Assembly (NCBI GenBank): GCA_964550325.1
Contig: CAZJYT010000013.1
Span: 1 to 20,028, forward strand
Length of the DNA: 20,028 nt
Source of the DNA: CAZJYT01 sp964550325
GTDB taxonomy: Bacteria > Patescibacteriota > Minisyncoccia > Minisyncoccales > CAZJYT01
Direction of reading: 5' to 3'
A program made the translations under genes and the position numbers. Each line of letters starts with the position of its first letter. Positions within the stretch are counted from its first letter, which is position 1. Below are positions 1 through 7,248 of the stretch, piece by piece. Under the pieces are notes generated by a model, which was not told where the DNA came from, did no database searches, and saw only the letters and a list, made by a program, of their open reading frames with translations.

Positions 1-555
1 AAAGAAGAACTAAAGAAATTAGATATGGAAGATGTTTATTTTGAAATAAAAGGAATAACTTACTTTAATTATCTTTACAAACCAAACCAGAGCCAAAAAA
101 TTTTTGTTCAATATTATCGGAATTTTATTGATAATGCCAAGAAAGATTGTAATGAAATAAAGCCTGTTGAGATTAGAACTTTAACTCCTCATTCCAAAAT
201 AAAAATGTTATTTACAGAAAATGTAATAGGTAAAATTTTTCATGATACTACAGCAGTAGCTTTTTCAGGTATTTTAGAGAGAAAGTGTCTTGAAGACTTT
301 TCAACAAATGGAACCCAATTGCTAATGGCAATAAAAGCCTACCAGATAGAGACTGGCAAACTGCCATCTTCTTTAAAAGAGCTTACACCAAAATACCTTT
401 CTGAAATTCCCAAAGACCCTTTTAATGGTAAATTAAAATATTTACCAGACAAAAAAATTATTTATTCTGTTGGAAAAAATTTAAAAGATGAAGGAGGAAG
501 CGATAAAGGAAGTTGGAGAACAATGCCAGATCCTACTTTTAAAATTGAATTTTAA
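1..555 (+). CDS. Pseudopilin-like protein, C-terminal part (5' end outside window)
   Basis: The reading frame is already open at base 1, so this is the 3' part of a longer gene. The first internal ATG, at 25, gives 176 aa but is probably not the true start. The last ~75 residues have the layout seen at the C-terminus of type II secretion/pilin-like (GspG-type) proteins and related hypothetical proteins: an 'AIKAYQIETGKLPSSL' helix, then 'LTPKYLSEIPKDPF', then a 'YSVGKNLKDEGG' segment. In pseudopilins this acidic loop region often binds calcium. No N-terminal prepilin signal is visible because the start is missing. No neighbouring secretion gene is in the window. The family call is tentative, based on pattern resemblance only; the gene itself is well supported by a long open frame with consistent codon use. 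Confidence 0.6.
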   Translation, partial: KEELKKLDMEDVYFEIKGITYFNYLYKPNQSQKIFVQYYRNFIDNAKKDCNEIKPVEIRTLTPHSKIKMLFTENVIGKIFHDTTAVAFSGILERKCLEDFSTNGTQLLMAIKAYQIETGKLPSSLKELTPKYLSEIPKDPFNGKLKYLPDKKIIYSVGKNLKDEGGSDKGSWRTMPDPTFKIEF

Positions 556-601
556 ATAAATTAGTATTTTTGAGAATCAAATTGACATTCAAATAAAAAT
601 A

Positions 602-639
602 TCCTTTTCATAAGGACAATTTAGGGAATTATTGTCCTT
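602..639. repeat. Inverted repeat with competing hairpin arms
   Basis: AAGGACAAT (612-620) and ATTGTCCTT (631-639) form a perfect 9-bp stem with a 10-nt loop. A third arm, TCCTT at 602-606, can pair with AAGGA at 612-616, so two hairpins compete for the same central arm. It lies 57 nt after the stop of the first gene. No U-tract follows, so it is not a textbook intrinsic terminator. It may still be a 3'-end stabiliser or weak terminator. Confidence 0.5.
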
Positions 640-669
640 TATTGCCTTTAAAAGAATGTTATTATTCAT

Positions 670-704
670 AGTATATGATTGAAAAATAGTATATGATTGA
701 AAAA
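670..704 (+). repeat. 18-nt tandem duplication ahead of a small ORF
   Basis: The 17-mer agtatatgattgaaaaa occurs at 670-686 and again at 688-704, giving an 18-nt period. Each copy carries an ATG in the same frame (675 and 693). The first reads Met-Ile-Glu-Lys-stop and the second opens the 50-codon ORF at 693, so the duplication created a four-codon minicistron in front of it. Confidence 0.75.
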
Positions 705-845
705 GAAAAAGTCATAGATTATTTCAAAGAATACGAAAAACCACCAAAAGCCCTACCAAGAGAGTTAACACTACCCTTAACTTCTGATAAAGAAGAAGGG
801 GAAGAGAAAATTGAAGAGAAAAGAATAAAATTCATTCCTCTTTAG
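693..845 (+). CDS. Possible small protein, 50 aa, unrecognised (perhaps a gene remnant)
   Basis: An ATG-initiated frame of 50 codons with codon use like its neighbours. It encodes a charged, Pro-containing peptide with an acidic Glu/Lys-rich stretch near residues 34-43. No signal peptide or membrane segment is visible and I recognise no family. After the stop at 843-845, a different frame continues as a plausible peptide reading LEVVVELRNTCSKKYF, up to a stop near 890. This suggests either chance or a frameshifted remnant of a longer gene. There is no Shine-Dalgarno-like sequence. It sits alone between a finished gene and the thpR operon promoter. Treat as speculative. Confidence 0.3.
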   Translation: MIEKEKVIDYFKEYEKPPKALPRELTLPLTSDKEEGEEKIEEKRIKFIPL

Positions 846-904
846 AAGTGGTTGTTGAATTAAGAAATACCTGCTCTAAAAAATATTTTTAAAAAGAAAT
901 TAGC

Positions 905-955
905 AGAGGTGTCACCTCTATCAAACTGTCAAAAATTCTAAATTCAAAATTCTAA
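905..955. repeat. Short palindrome followed by A+T direct repeats
   Basis: AGAGGTG (905-911) and CACCTCT (913-919) form a near-perfect palindrome around T912. Just downstream, AAATTCTAA is directly repeated at 933-941 and 947-955 with AAATTC between. Together these look like a small intergenic repeat. Whether it recurs in the genome cannot be seen from this window. Confidence 0.5.
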
Positions 956-988
956 CCCCGCACCTTTTGTCTTTTAACAAACAGAAAG

Positions 989-1017
989 TTGACAAAAAAT
1001 AATTAAAAAGGTAAATT
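989..1017 (+). promoter_or_regulatory. Putative promoter of the thpR-aspS operon
   Basis: TTGACA (989-994), a 17-bp spacer and TAAATT (1012-1017). This would start transcription near 1024, leaving a leader of about 110 nt before thpR. An AGAGGA purine run lies about 13 nt before the thpR ATG. The -35 is perfect; the -10 matches consensus at four of six bases. Confidence 0.5.
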
Positions 1018-1132
1018 GAGTTTAAAAAGATAATTTTTATTTTTAAAAAATTTTAACCTGATAATCTAATTTTTATCTAAAATTGGTTGTTTGTGATTGT
1101 GAAAGAAGTCAAAAGAGGAATTAGAGAAAAAA

Positions 1133-1699
1133 ATGGCTTTAAGAATTTTTATTGCTATAAATTTACCAGAAAGTGTTAAAGATAAATTAGTGGAATTTCA
1201 AGAAAAATGGAAAGAAATTCCTTGCAAATGGACGAAAAGGGAAAATTTGCATATTACTCTTTTATTTATAGGCTATTTGAAGGAAGAGCTTTTACCAAAT
1301 GTTATCTCAGCAACAAAAGAAGTGGCTAAAAGGCATAAATCTTTTTGGATAAACTTAAATAAAATTTCCTATTTCCCTCCTCAAAAAAAGCTTCCCAAAA
1401 TGATATGGGTTTTGGGAGAAAGAAGTGAGGAACTCTTTTCTTTACAGAAGGATTTAGAGAACATCATTTTTAAAAATAATTCCCTTTCTAAAATTTTAAT
1501 TCCAGAAAAGAGAGAGTTTTCCTGTCATATCACCCTGGCTCGGATTAAGAAGTGGCAACTGAAAGAAATGGAGAATTTTCCAGAAATTGAGACCAAAATT
1601 AAATTAGGCTTTAAGGTAGGTTCAATAGAGATTATGGAAAGCAAATTAAAGAGAAGCGGTCCAAAATATTCTGTGTTAGAAAGTTTTCCTCTTTCTTAG
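1133..1699 (+). CDS. thpR: RNA 2',3'-cyclic phosphodiesterase (2H/LigT family)
   Basis: 188 aa, the usual length for bacterial ThpR/LigT proteins. The two hallmark HxTx motifs are clear: HITL at 40-43 (in NLHITLLFIG) and HITL at 132-135 (in CHITLARIKK). They face each other in the 2H fold and act on 2',3'-cyclic phosphate or 2'-5' linked RNA ends. The N-terminus 'LRIFIAINLPESVKDKL' and the late 'LKRSGPKYSVLESFPL' are family signatures. The ATG at 1133 is preferred: it begins the conserved strand, and an AGAGGA-like purine run precedes it. It is first in a tightly packed operon with murC (6-nt gap), coaC, coaB and aspS. That company is housekeeping and says nothing specific about the RNA substrate. 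Cytoplasmic. Confidence 0.93.
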   Translation: MALRIFIAINLPESVKDKLVEFQEKWKEIPCKWTKRENLHITLLFIGYLKEELLPNVISATKEVAKRHKSFWINLNKISYFPPQKKLPKMIWVLGERSEELFSLQKDLENIIFKNNSLSKILIPEKREFSCHITLARIKKWQLKEMENFPEIETKIKLGFKVGSIEIMESKLKRSGPKYSVLESFPLS

Positions 1700-1705
1700 T
1701 CTTTT

Positions 1706-3043
1706 ATGGTATATTTCATTGGAATTGGAGGAATTGGAATGTCAGCCTTAGCTCAATATTTTTTAGAAAAAGGAGAAAAAGTCTTTGGTTCAGATTTGTT
1801 CTCTTCTGAAATCATTGATTTATTGAAAAAGAAAGGGGCAAAAATTTTTATTGGAAAGCAAAAAGCTGAGCATATAAGATCTCTAAATTGTAAATTAAAA
1901 TTACTAATTTATAGCCCAGCCATTTCTTCAAATAATCCTGAATTAAAGGAAGCAAAAAAGAGAAAAATTAAATGCTTAAGTTATCCTCAAGCCCTGGGAG
2001 AGCTTACAAAAAAGTATTATACCATTGCTATCTGCGGAACTCATGGAAAAAGCACTACCTCTGCTCTTTCTTCTCTTTTATTAAAAAAAGCAGATTTTGA
2101 TCCCACTGTAATTTTGGGTACCAAGTTGAAAGAGTTTAAAAATTCAAATTTTAGATGGGGGAGGTCTCAATATCTGGTGATTGAAGCTGATGAATATAAA
2201 GAAGCCTTTTTAAATTATTGGCCCAAAATAATTATCTTGACAAATTTAGAACAAGACCACTTAGATTTTTATAAAAACTTTAATAACTATCTTTTAGCCT
2301 TTAAAAAATTTATTTTTCACTTGCCAAAAGATGGAATTCTAATTGCCAATAAAGATGATAAAAATGTTGAAAAATTGATCTCTTCCATTAAGAAAGACGA
2401 AAAAATTTTTGAAATCAGGCGTTTTTCTCTTGAAGAGAAAATAGCAGAGAAAATAAAAAAAATTTTAAAAATTCCAGGAGAATTTAATGTCTCAAATGCC
2501 CTGGCGGTATTTAAATTAGCAGAGGTTTTGAAGATTTCTCACAAAGTCTATTTTAAGGTCATTTCAGAGTATAGAGGTTCCTGGCGAAGACTGGAGGAAA
2601 AGGAATTGAAAATTGGAAATTTTAAATTGAGAATTATCTCTGACTACGCCCATCATCCTACTGAAGTAAAAGTAACTCTTGAGGCAATAAGGGAAAAATG
2701 GAAAAGAAAAAGGATTATTTGTATCTACCAGCCTCATCAGTATCAAAGGACTTACTATTTATGGAAAGAATTTATTCAGGTTTTCAAAAAAGCACCTGTA
2801 GATGAGATAATTATTACAAATATTTATGATGTTCCGGGAAGAGAGGAAAAAGAAATAAAAGAAAAAATAAATTCAAAAAAATTGGTAGAAGAAATAAATA
2901 AAGATTCCGTCATCTATCTACCAAAAGGAAATCTCTTGAATTATTTAAGAAAGAGATTGAAAGGAAAAGAAATTTTGGTAATTATGGGAGCAGGGGATAT
3001 TTATAATTTTGAGAAAGAGATGTTAAAATTAAAAAGTCTATGA
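1706..3043 (+). CDS. murC: UDP-N-acetylmuramate--L-alanine ligase
   Basis: 445 aa Mur ligase that joins L-alanine to UDP-MurNAc with ATP, the first peptide step of peptidoglycan synthesis in the cytoplasm. Visible in order: an N-terminal Rossmann motif GIGGIGMSALA (6-16) for the UDP-sugar, the ATP P-loop GTHGKSTT (111-118), EADE (160-163), the TNLEQDHLDFY metal/ATP segment (179-189), DYAHHPTE (313-320) and YQPHQYQRT (341-349), and a C-terminal GAGDI. DYAHHPTE and PHQYxR mark MurC rather than MurD/E/F. The ATG at 1706 lies seven bases past the thpR stop and opens directly into the Rossmann strand. Its stop overlaps the coaC start (ATGA), so translation is probably coupled. No other mur or division gene is in the window. 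Confidence 0.96.
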   Translation: MVYFIGIGGIGMSALAQYFLEKGEKVFGSDLFSSEIIDLLKKKGAKIFIGKQKAEHIRSLNCKLKLLIYSPAISSNNPELKEAKKRKIKCLSYPQALGELTKKYYTIAICGTHGKSTTSALSSLLLKKADFDPTVILGTKLKEFKNSNFRWGRSQYLVIEADEYKEAFLNYWPKIIILTNLEQDHLDFYKNFNNYLLAFKKFIFHLPKDGILIANKDDKNVEKLISSIKKDEKIFEIRRFSLEEKIAEKIKKILKIPGEFNVSNALAVFKLAEVLKISHKVYFKVISEYRGSWRRLEEKELKIGNFKLRIISDYAHHPTEVKVTLEAIREKWKRKRIICIYQPHQYQRTYYLWKEFIQVFKKAPVDEIIITNIYDVPGREEKEIKEKINSKKLVEEINKDSVIYLPKGNLLNYLRKRLKGKEILVIMGAGDIYNFEKEMLKLKSL

Positions 3044-3615
3044 AAAAAGAAGCTTTAAAAGATAAAAAAATTTTAATTGGAATTACAGGAGGGGCAGCAA
3101 TTTATAAAACCTGCAATTTAGTGAGAATTTTTAAAAAAGAAAAAGCCAAATTAAAGATTGTGATGACAGAAACCGCCAAGAGATTAATCTCTCCATTTCT
3201 TTTTCAGTCTTTAAGCTCTTCACCTGTCTTTACCTCTATTTTTGACTTTTCTCAAGAAAATAAAATTTTACATATTTATTTAGCGGAATGGGCAGATATT
3301 TTTTTAATCTCCCCAGCTACCTTAAACACCATCTCCAAATTAACAAATGGAATTGCAGATAATCTCTTAGGTTGTGTTTTTTTTGCCCTTCCAAAAGAAA
3401 CTCCTGTGGTAATAGTTCCTGCAATGAATGAGAATATGTGGGAAAATATTTTTTTTCAAAGAAATCTGAGAGAGCTAAAAAAAAGGAAAAATTTAGAAAT
3501 TATCCTTCCACAAAAGGGAACCTTAGCCTCTGGGAAGATAGGAAGGGGAAAGATGGCAGAGGAAAAAGATATTTTGGAAACTGTAATTAAATTCCTATGC
3601 AAAAAAAAATCTTAG
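3040..3615 (+). CDS. coaC: Phosphopantothenoylcysteine decarboxylase (CoaC) as a separate frame
   Basis: 191 aa flavoprotein of the HFCD family. It decarboxylates 4'-phosphopantothenoylcysteine to 4'-phosphopantetheine in CoA synthesis. Seen: the FMN-binding start 'ILIGITGGAAIYKT', HIYLAEWAD with the active-site His at residue 78, 'LISPATLNTISKL', PAMNENMW (127-134), and the substrate flap 'GTLASGKIGRGKM'. In the E. coli enzyme this flap carries a Cys (ACGD type); here residue 164 is Ser. In most bacteria CoaC is the N-terminal half of a CoaBC fusion. Here it stops at 3613-3615, inside the first codons of coaB, just after a nine-A run (3601-3609). A -1 slip there would fuse the two. Its start overlaps the murC stop. 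Confidence 0.92.
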   Translation: MKKEALKDKKILIGITGGAAIYKTCNLVRIFKKEKAKLKIVMTETAKRLISPFLFQSLSSSPVFTSIFDFSQENKILHIYLAEWADIFLISPATLNTISKLTNGIADNLLGCVFFALPKETPVVIVPAMNENMWENIFFQRNLRELKKRKNLEIILPQKGTLASGKIGRGKMAEEKDILETVIKFLCKKKS

Positions 3616-4241
3616 TGACTGCAGGTCCCACCTGGGTGCCAATTGATAAGGTAAGAATAATTACTAATATTTTTACTGGAAGATTGGGAGGAGAGATAGT
3701 AAAAGAAGCTTTAAAGAGAAAAATGAAAGTTACCTTGTTGTTAGGCCCAAGAGGGATAGATTTACCAAGGCATCCTCTTTTGAAGATTTTCCACTTTAAA
3801 TTTTTTGATGAACTTTATAAATTGATGAGAAGAGAAATCTCTTCTAAAAGGTATGATATCGTTTTCCATTCGGCAGCTGTTTCTGATTTTAAGGTGAAAA
3901 AAATCTTTCCGGGAAAGATAAGTTCTCAAAAAAAAGAGATTTTGATTAAATTAGTTCCTACTGTAAAGATTATAGATAAAATTAAAAAATGGGACAAGAA
4001 TATTTTTTTGGTAAAGTTTAAACTATATTTCAATTTGAAAAGAAAAGAGCTTATAGAAAGAGGATATAAAAATTTAGTCTCTTCTTGTGCAGATTTACTG
4101 GTGGTAAATGATTTGAAAGATATAAAAGAAAATAGCCATAAAGCCTTCATTATCGATAAGAAAAAGAGTGTTATTTTTTGTAGAACAAAAAAAGAGATTG
4201 CAAAAAAACTGATAGATAAGATTTATGAGAAGGGTCTTTAA
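3597..4241 (+). CDS. coaB: Phosphopantothenate--cysteine ligase (CoaB)
   Basis: 214 aa, corresponding to the C-terminal half of bacterial CoaBC, which condenses 4'-phosphopantothenate with cysteine using CTP. Family marks: 'ILVTAGPT' at 5-12, 'IDKVRIITNIFTGRLGG' (the NxxxGxxG loop; the common form is NRSSGKMG), AAVSDF at 93-98, a 'KLVPTVKII' segment (equivalent to the KxTPDI region), 'LVKFKL', and 'LLVVNDL'. The ATG at 3597 overlaps the coaC 3' end by 19 nt and lies in the -1 frame relative to coaC. Reading through the A-run by -1 slippage gives CKKKILVTAGPT, a seamless CoaC-CoaB junction. Either free CoaB, a fusion, or both may be made. It overlaps the aspS start by 17 nt. Confidence 0.9.
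   Translation: MQKKILVTAGPTWVPIDKVRIITNIFTGRLGGEIVKEALKRKMKVTLLLGPRGIDLPRHPLLKIFHFKFFDELYKLMRREISSKRYDIVFHSAAVSDFKVKKIFPGKISSQKKEILIKLVPTVKIIDKIKKWDKNIFLVKFKLYFNLKRKELIERGYKNLVSSCADLLVVNDLKDIKENSHKAFIIDKKKSVIFCRTKKEIAKKLIDKIYEKGL
3601..3609 (+). promoter_or_regulatory. Nine-A slippery run at the coaC/coaB junction
   Basis: The coaC frame reads tgc aaa aaa aaa tct tag. The heptamer A AAA AAA (3603-3609) is in the X XXY YYZ phase used for -1 tandem slippage. After slipping, the ribosome enters the coaB frame at atc tta gtg and avoids the TAG six bases on. The run would also be prone to transcriptional slippage or to a sequencing/assembly indel. Confidence 0.5.
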
Positions 4242-5628
4242 TACCGAAACAAAAAATTTTATTGGAAAGAGGGTAAAGGTTTGTGGTTGGGTAGATAGGG
4301 TGAGAGCTCATGGGAAGATTATTTTTTTAGATTTGAGAGATAAAAGTGGGGTTTTACAAATAGTTTTTGATGAGGGAAAAGATAAGGTATTATTTAAGAA
4401 GGCAAAAAAGATGAGGCCCGAATGGGTAATCTCAGTAGAGGGTGAAGTAAGGAAAAGGCCAGAGAAGATGATAAATCCCAAAATAGAAACAGGAGATATT
4501 GAACTTGAAGGTAAAGAGATAAATATTTTCTCTCAAGCTAAAACCCTCCCCTTTCCAATTGATACCTTAGGATATGAAATTGAAGAAAATATAAGGTTAA
4601 AATATAGATATCTTGATTTAAGGAGAGAGAGACTAAAGAGGAATTTAGAAACCAGGCAAAGAGTAATTCATTTTATGAGAGGCTTTTTAATAAAGGAAGG
4701 ATTTTTAGAAGTGGAAACTCCCATTTTAACCAAATCTACTCCAGAAGGTGCCAGAGACTTTTTAGTGCCCTCAAGATTGTATCCAGGAAAATTTTATGCC
4801 TTACCCCAATCGCCCCAACAATATAAACAACTTCTGATGGTCTCTGGGATAGAAAGATATTTCCAAATTGCTAGGTGTTTAAGAGACGAAGATCCCAGGG
4901 CTGATAGACAACCAGAGTTTACTCAATTAGATATTGAAATGAGTTTTATTGAGGTAGAAGATATCTTAAATATGATTGAGAGGCTTTTTGTAAGCTTAAT
5001 TAAAAATCTTTTTCCTAAAAAAAGAATTACCAAGATTCCCTTTCCGAGAATTTCTTATGAGTTTTCAATTAAAAACTATCATTCAGATAGACCTGACTTA
5101 AGAGAGAATAAATCAGATGAAGATGAGCTTTCTCTTTGCTTTGTTACTGATTTTCCAATGTTTGAATGGAAAAAAGAAGAAAAAAGGTGGGGAGCAGTGC
5201 ATCACCCATTTACAAAGCCAAAAACAGAGGATGTAGAGAGAATAAAACAAGATCCTAAAAAAATTTTAGCCTATCAATATGATGTGGTCTTAAATGGGGA
5301 AGAAATAGGAGGAGGGAGTATAAGAAATACTAATTTAGAGCTCTTGTTGGCAGTTTTTGAGGTTTTGGGGTATTCAAAAGAAGAGATCAAAGAAAAATTC
5401 TCTCACTATTTTGAGGCTTTTAGCTATGGTGTTCCTCCTCATGGAGGGATTGCCATTGGAATAGAAAGATTTTTAAAGATATTGTTAAAAGAAGAAAACA
5501 TTAGAGAAGTAATTGCCTTTCCAAAGACTGGAGATAATAGGGATTTAATGTTAGACATTCCTTCAAAAGTAAGCAAGGAACAGCTAAAAGAACTTTCAAT
5601 TGAGATTATAAAAGACCGTAAAAGATAA
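4225..5628 (+). CDS. aspS: Aspartyl-tRNA synthetase lacking the GAD insertion
   Basis: 467 aa class II synthetase that charges tRNA-Asp (perhaps also tRNA-Asn if non-discriminating). N-terminal OB-fold anticodon domain 'KVCGWVDRVRAHGKIIFLDL'; catalytic core with 'ALPQSPQQYKQLLMVSG', motif 2 'FQIARCLRDEDPRADRQPEF', and motif 3 'GIAIGIERFLKIL'. The sequence is of bacterial type, yet bacterial AspRS is usually about 590 aa because a GAD domain of roughly 120 residues sits between 'SDRPDLR' and 'DFPMFEW'. Here those motifs lie only ~15-20 residues apart (about 287-293 and 306-314), so the GAD domain is missing. The junction is clean and the catalytic motifs are intact, so this is a compact enzyme and not a pseudogene. 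It is last in the thpR operon and overlaps coaB by 17 nt. Confidence 0.95.
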   Translation: MRRVFNTETKNFIGKRVKVCGWVDRVRAHGKIIFLDLRDKSGVLQIVFDEGKDKVLFKKAKKMRPEWVISVEGEVRKRPEKMINPKIETGDIELEGKEINIFSQAKTLPFPIDTLGYEIEENIRLKYRYLDLRRERLKRNLETRQRVIHFMRGFLIKEGFLEVETPILTKSTPEGARDFLVPSRLYPGKFYALPQSPQQYKQLLMVSGIERYFQIARCLRDEDPRADRQPEFTQLDIEMSFIEVEDILNMIERLFVSLIKNLFPKKRITKIPFPRISYEFSIKNYHSDRPDLRENKSDEDELSLCFVTDFPMFEWKKEEKRWGAVHHPFTKPKTEDVERIKQDPKKILAYQYDVVLNGEEIGGGSIRNTNLELLLAVFEVLGYSKEEIKEKFSHYFEAFSYGVPPHGGIAIGIERFLKILLKEENIREVIAFPKTGDNRDLMLDIPSKVSKEQLKELSIEIIKDRKR

Positions 5629-5769
5629 TTAAAGAGATCTTCTTAATTTTAAAAAAGGGAAGGTGCTACAGAGTTAGAGGGTGTAATGTGTTAGACATAA
5701 TCTCGGTGTCATTTTATATCACAAAACCTTTACCTTTTTGGTTGGATTTTAGATGTTTAATACGTTCCG

Positions 5770-5798
5770 TTGCTGAATATTGGTTTTTTGTGTATAAT
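5770..5798 (+). promoter_or_regulatory. Promoter of the beta-propeller gene
   Basis: TTGCTG (5770-5775), a 17-bp spacer and a perfect TATAAT (5793-5798). Transcription would start near 5805, only about 12 nt ahead of the ATG at 5818. There is no Shine-Dalgarno sequence. Confidence 0.7.
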
Positions 5799-5817
5799 GG
5801 CTGAGAATATATAAGAA

Positions 5818-7248
5818 ATGAGAAAAAATAAGTTTTTCATTTCCTTTTTCTTAGGAGTAGTGTTAGGAGGTGTATCCGCCCTTATTTTAATTTCTCAGGC
5901 TCAATATAAAGGAAAAATAGAATATTTTGGTAGAATTAGCACCCTTGCCTCAATTGGCCAGGTAATAAAAGTTGATAATAAAGAATTTTCACAAGAAATA
6001 GAAAAGGAAATAAAAAATATCTTTGGAGGAGAAACTGGATTTTTGGGAGCCCATTATATAAAGAATGAAAGTTCTCTGCCTCAAAGGGTAAAAATAAAAG
6101 CCCAAGTTAATCCTGAAAATTTAGATCCTTCGCCGGTAAGTCAAATCTGGCAATTAATCCAAATTACTACTGATGAAGAATACAAAAGGAGCCCCTTCAT
6201 TCTAAAAGATAAGAGAGGAAATCTTTGGTTGTTTTTCTCTCAAGACAAGTATTCGGGGCAGGAGGGAAAGGGTTGTGATGAAAAGGGGGTAGATTGCGAA
6301 AATCATCAATACGAGGTTTATTATATGGTCTCCCAGACAAAAGGTCTTTCCTTTTCTTTACCCCAAAAATTGCCAGAAATTGAAGGTTTTTATCCAAAAG
6401 AGGTTTCTGCCTTAGAGGACAAAGAAGGCAAAATTTGGATTTTCCTTTCAAACTCAAAGAACAAAAATGAAGTTTATTATTTGATTTTTGATGGCAAAAA
6501 ATTTAACCCTCCTGAAGAATTAGAGATTGTAGGAGATAATGTAAAAAGAGCCTTCTCAGTGGCTAAAGAGGAATTAATTTGCCTAATCTATGAGGATGAT
6601 GAGGGAATAAAACTGGTTTGGACCCAAGATTTAGGAAATACTTGGAAGGGACCTTTCTTAATAGAAGAAAGAGGAACCCTTCCAAAAGGAATTTTTACAG
6701 AGGATGGAGGATTAAAAATTGTTTGGGTAGACAAAGAGACCAAAAAGGGAATTTACCTTACAGATTGTCAATTAAAAGAGGATTCAGTAAATTGCACTTC
6801 TTCTCTGTCTTATTTGGTTTCAGGACTTTCTACAGCAGATGAAAGTCCTTTTTTGTTTGAAGATTCTTCTTCTACCTTTTGGTTATTTTGGACTGTGAAG
6901 GAAGGAGAAGATAAGGGAGAAATTACAAAATGGATAAATTTTGCTACCTCTACTGATCTTAAAAATTTTTCCTTACCTAAAACCTTAGTCAAAAGAGAGA
7001 ATCGATGGAACCTTGAGCCCTTACCTTTTGAGATTGAAAATCAGATTTTTTTAGTTTTTGCTTCAGAAAATAATAGATATTCATCAGAGGGAAGGGTAAA
7101 TGCTAATATCTGGTTAGGAAGATTGGGAGAAGAGATGATGTTTGAGATTTTACCGGAGCAAAAAATAGGGTTTGATCAAGGAATTATTTTTAGGGATGAT
7201 ATTGCTAAGGGAGATTATCAAATTCTTACTACAATTGAAAAATATTAA
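5818..7248 (+). CDS. Membrane-anchored extracellular beta-propeller (BNR/sialidase-like) protein
   Basis: 476 aa. Residues ~1-4 are basic and ~5-27 form a hydrophobic helix (FFISFFLGVVLGGVSALILI), giving an uncleaved anchor or signal peptide with the rest outside. From ~residue 110 there is a repeated blade pattern: 'SPFILKDKRGNLWLFFS', 'SALEDKEGKIWIFLS', 'TEDGGLKIVWVD', 'SPFLFEDSSSTFWLFW', with an Asp-box-like 'DLGNTWKGPF'. This resembles the BNR/sialidase-superfamily propeller. I cannot identify catalytic Arg/Tyr residues of a true sialidase, so glycan binding or a structural surface role is as likely as hydrolysis. It is monocistronic with its own strong promoter. Its stop overlaps the converging DUF116 gene by 4 nt. 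Product class is confident; activity is unknown. Confidence 0.72.
   Translation: MRKNKFFISFFLGVVLGGVSALILISQAQYKGKIEYFGRISTLASIGQVIKVDNKEFSQEIEKEIKNIFGGETGFLGAHYIKNESSLPQRVKIKAQVNPENLDPSPVSQIWQLIQITTDEEYKRSPFILKDKRGNLWLFFSQDKYSGQEGKGCDEKGVDCENHQYEVYYMVSQTKGLSFSLPQKLPEIEGFYPKEVSALEDKEGKIWIFLSNSKNKNEVYYLIFDGKKFNPPEELEIVGDNVKRAFSVAKEELICLIYEDDEGIKLVWTQDLGNTWKGPFLIEERGTLPKGIFTEDGGLKIVWVDKETKKGIYLTDCQLKEDSVNCTSSLSYLVSGLSTADESPFLFEDSSSTFWLFWTVKEGEDKGEITKWINFATSTDLKNFSLPKTLVKRENRWNLEPLPFEIENQIFLVFASENNRYSSEGRVNANIWLGRLGEEMMFEILPEQKIGFDQGIIFRDDIAKGDYQILTTIEKY

Noticed and set aside
2608..2640. A+T-rich repeat-like insertion in murC (gaaaattggaaattttaaat pattern)
   Set aside because: It is in frame, lies in a variable strand just before DYAHHPTE, and needs no special explanation in an A+T-rich genome.
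5629..5769. Possible tRNA or structured RNA between aspS and the propeller gene
   Set aside because: No cloverleaf, TTC-loop or CCA end could be found; only short dyads such as AGATCT and a 5-bp GACAT/GTGTC pairing.
6197..6457. Minus-strand ORF inside the propeller gene
   Set aside because: Antisense shadow with low-complexity, Pro/Leu/Lys-rich nonsense and no start context. The same applies to minus-strand frames at 2564-2746, 3926-4150, 6810-6992, 11378-11623 and 11999-12250, and plus-strand frames at 6618-6842, 8544-8729, 14826-15068 and 15689-15904.
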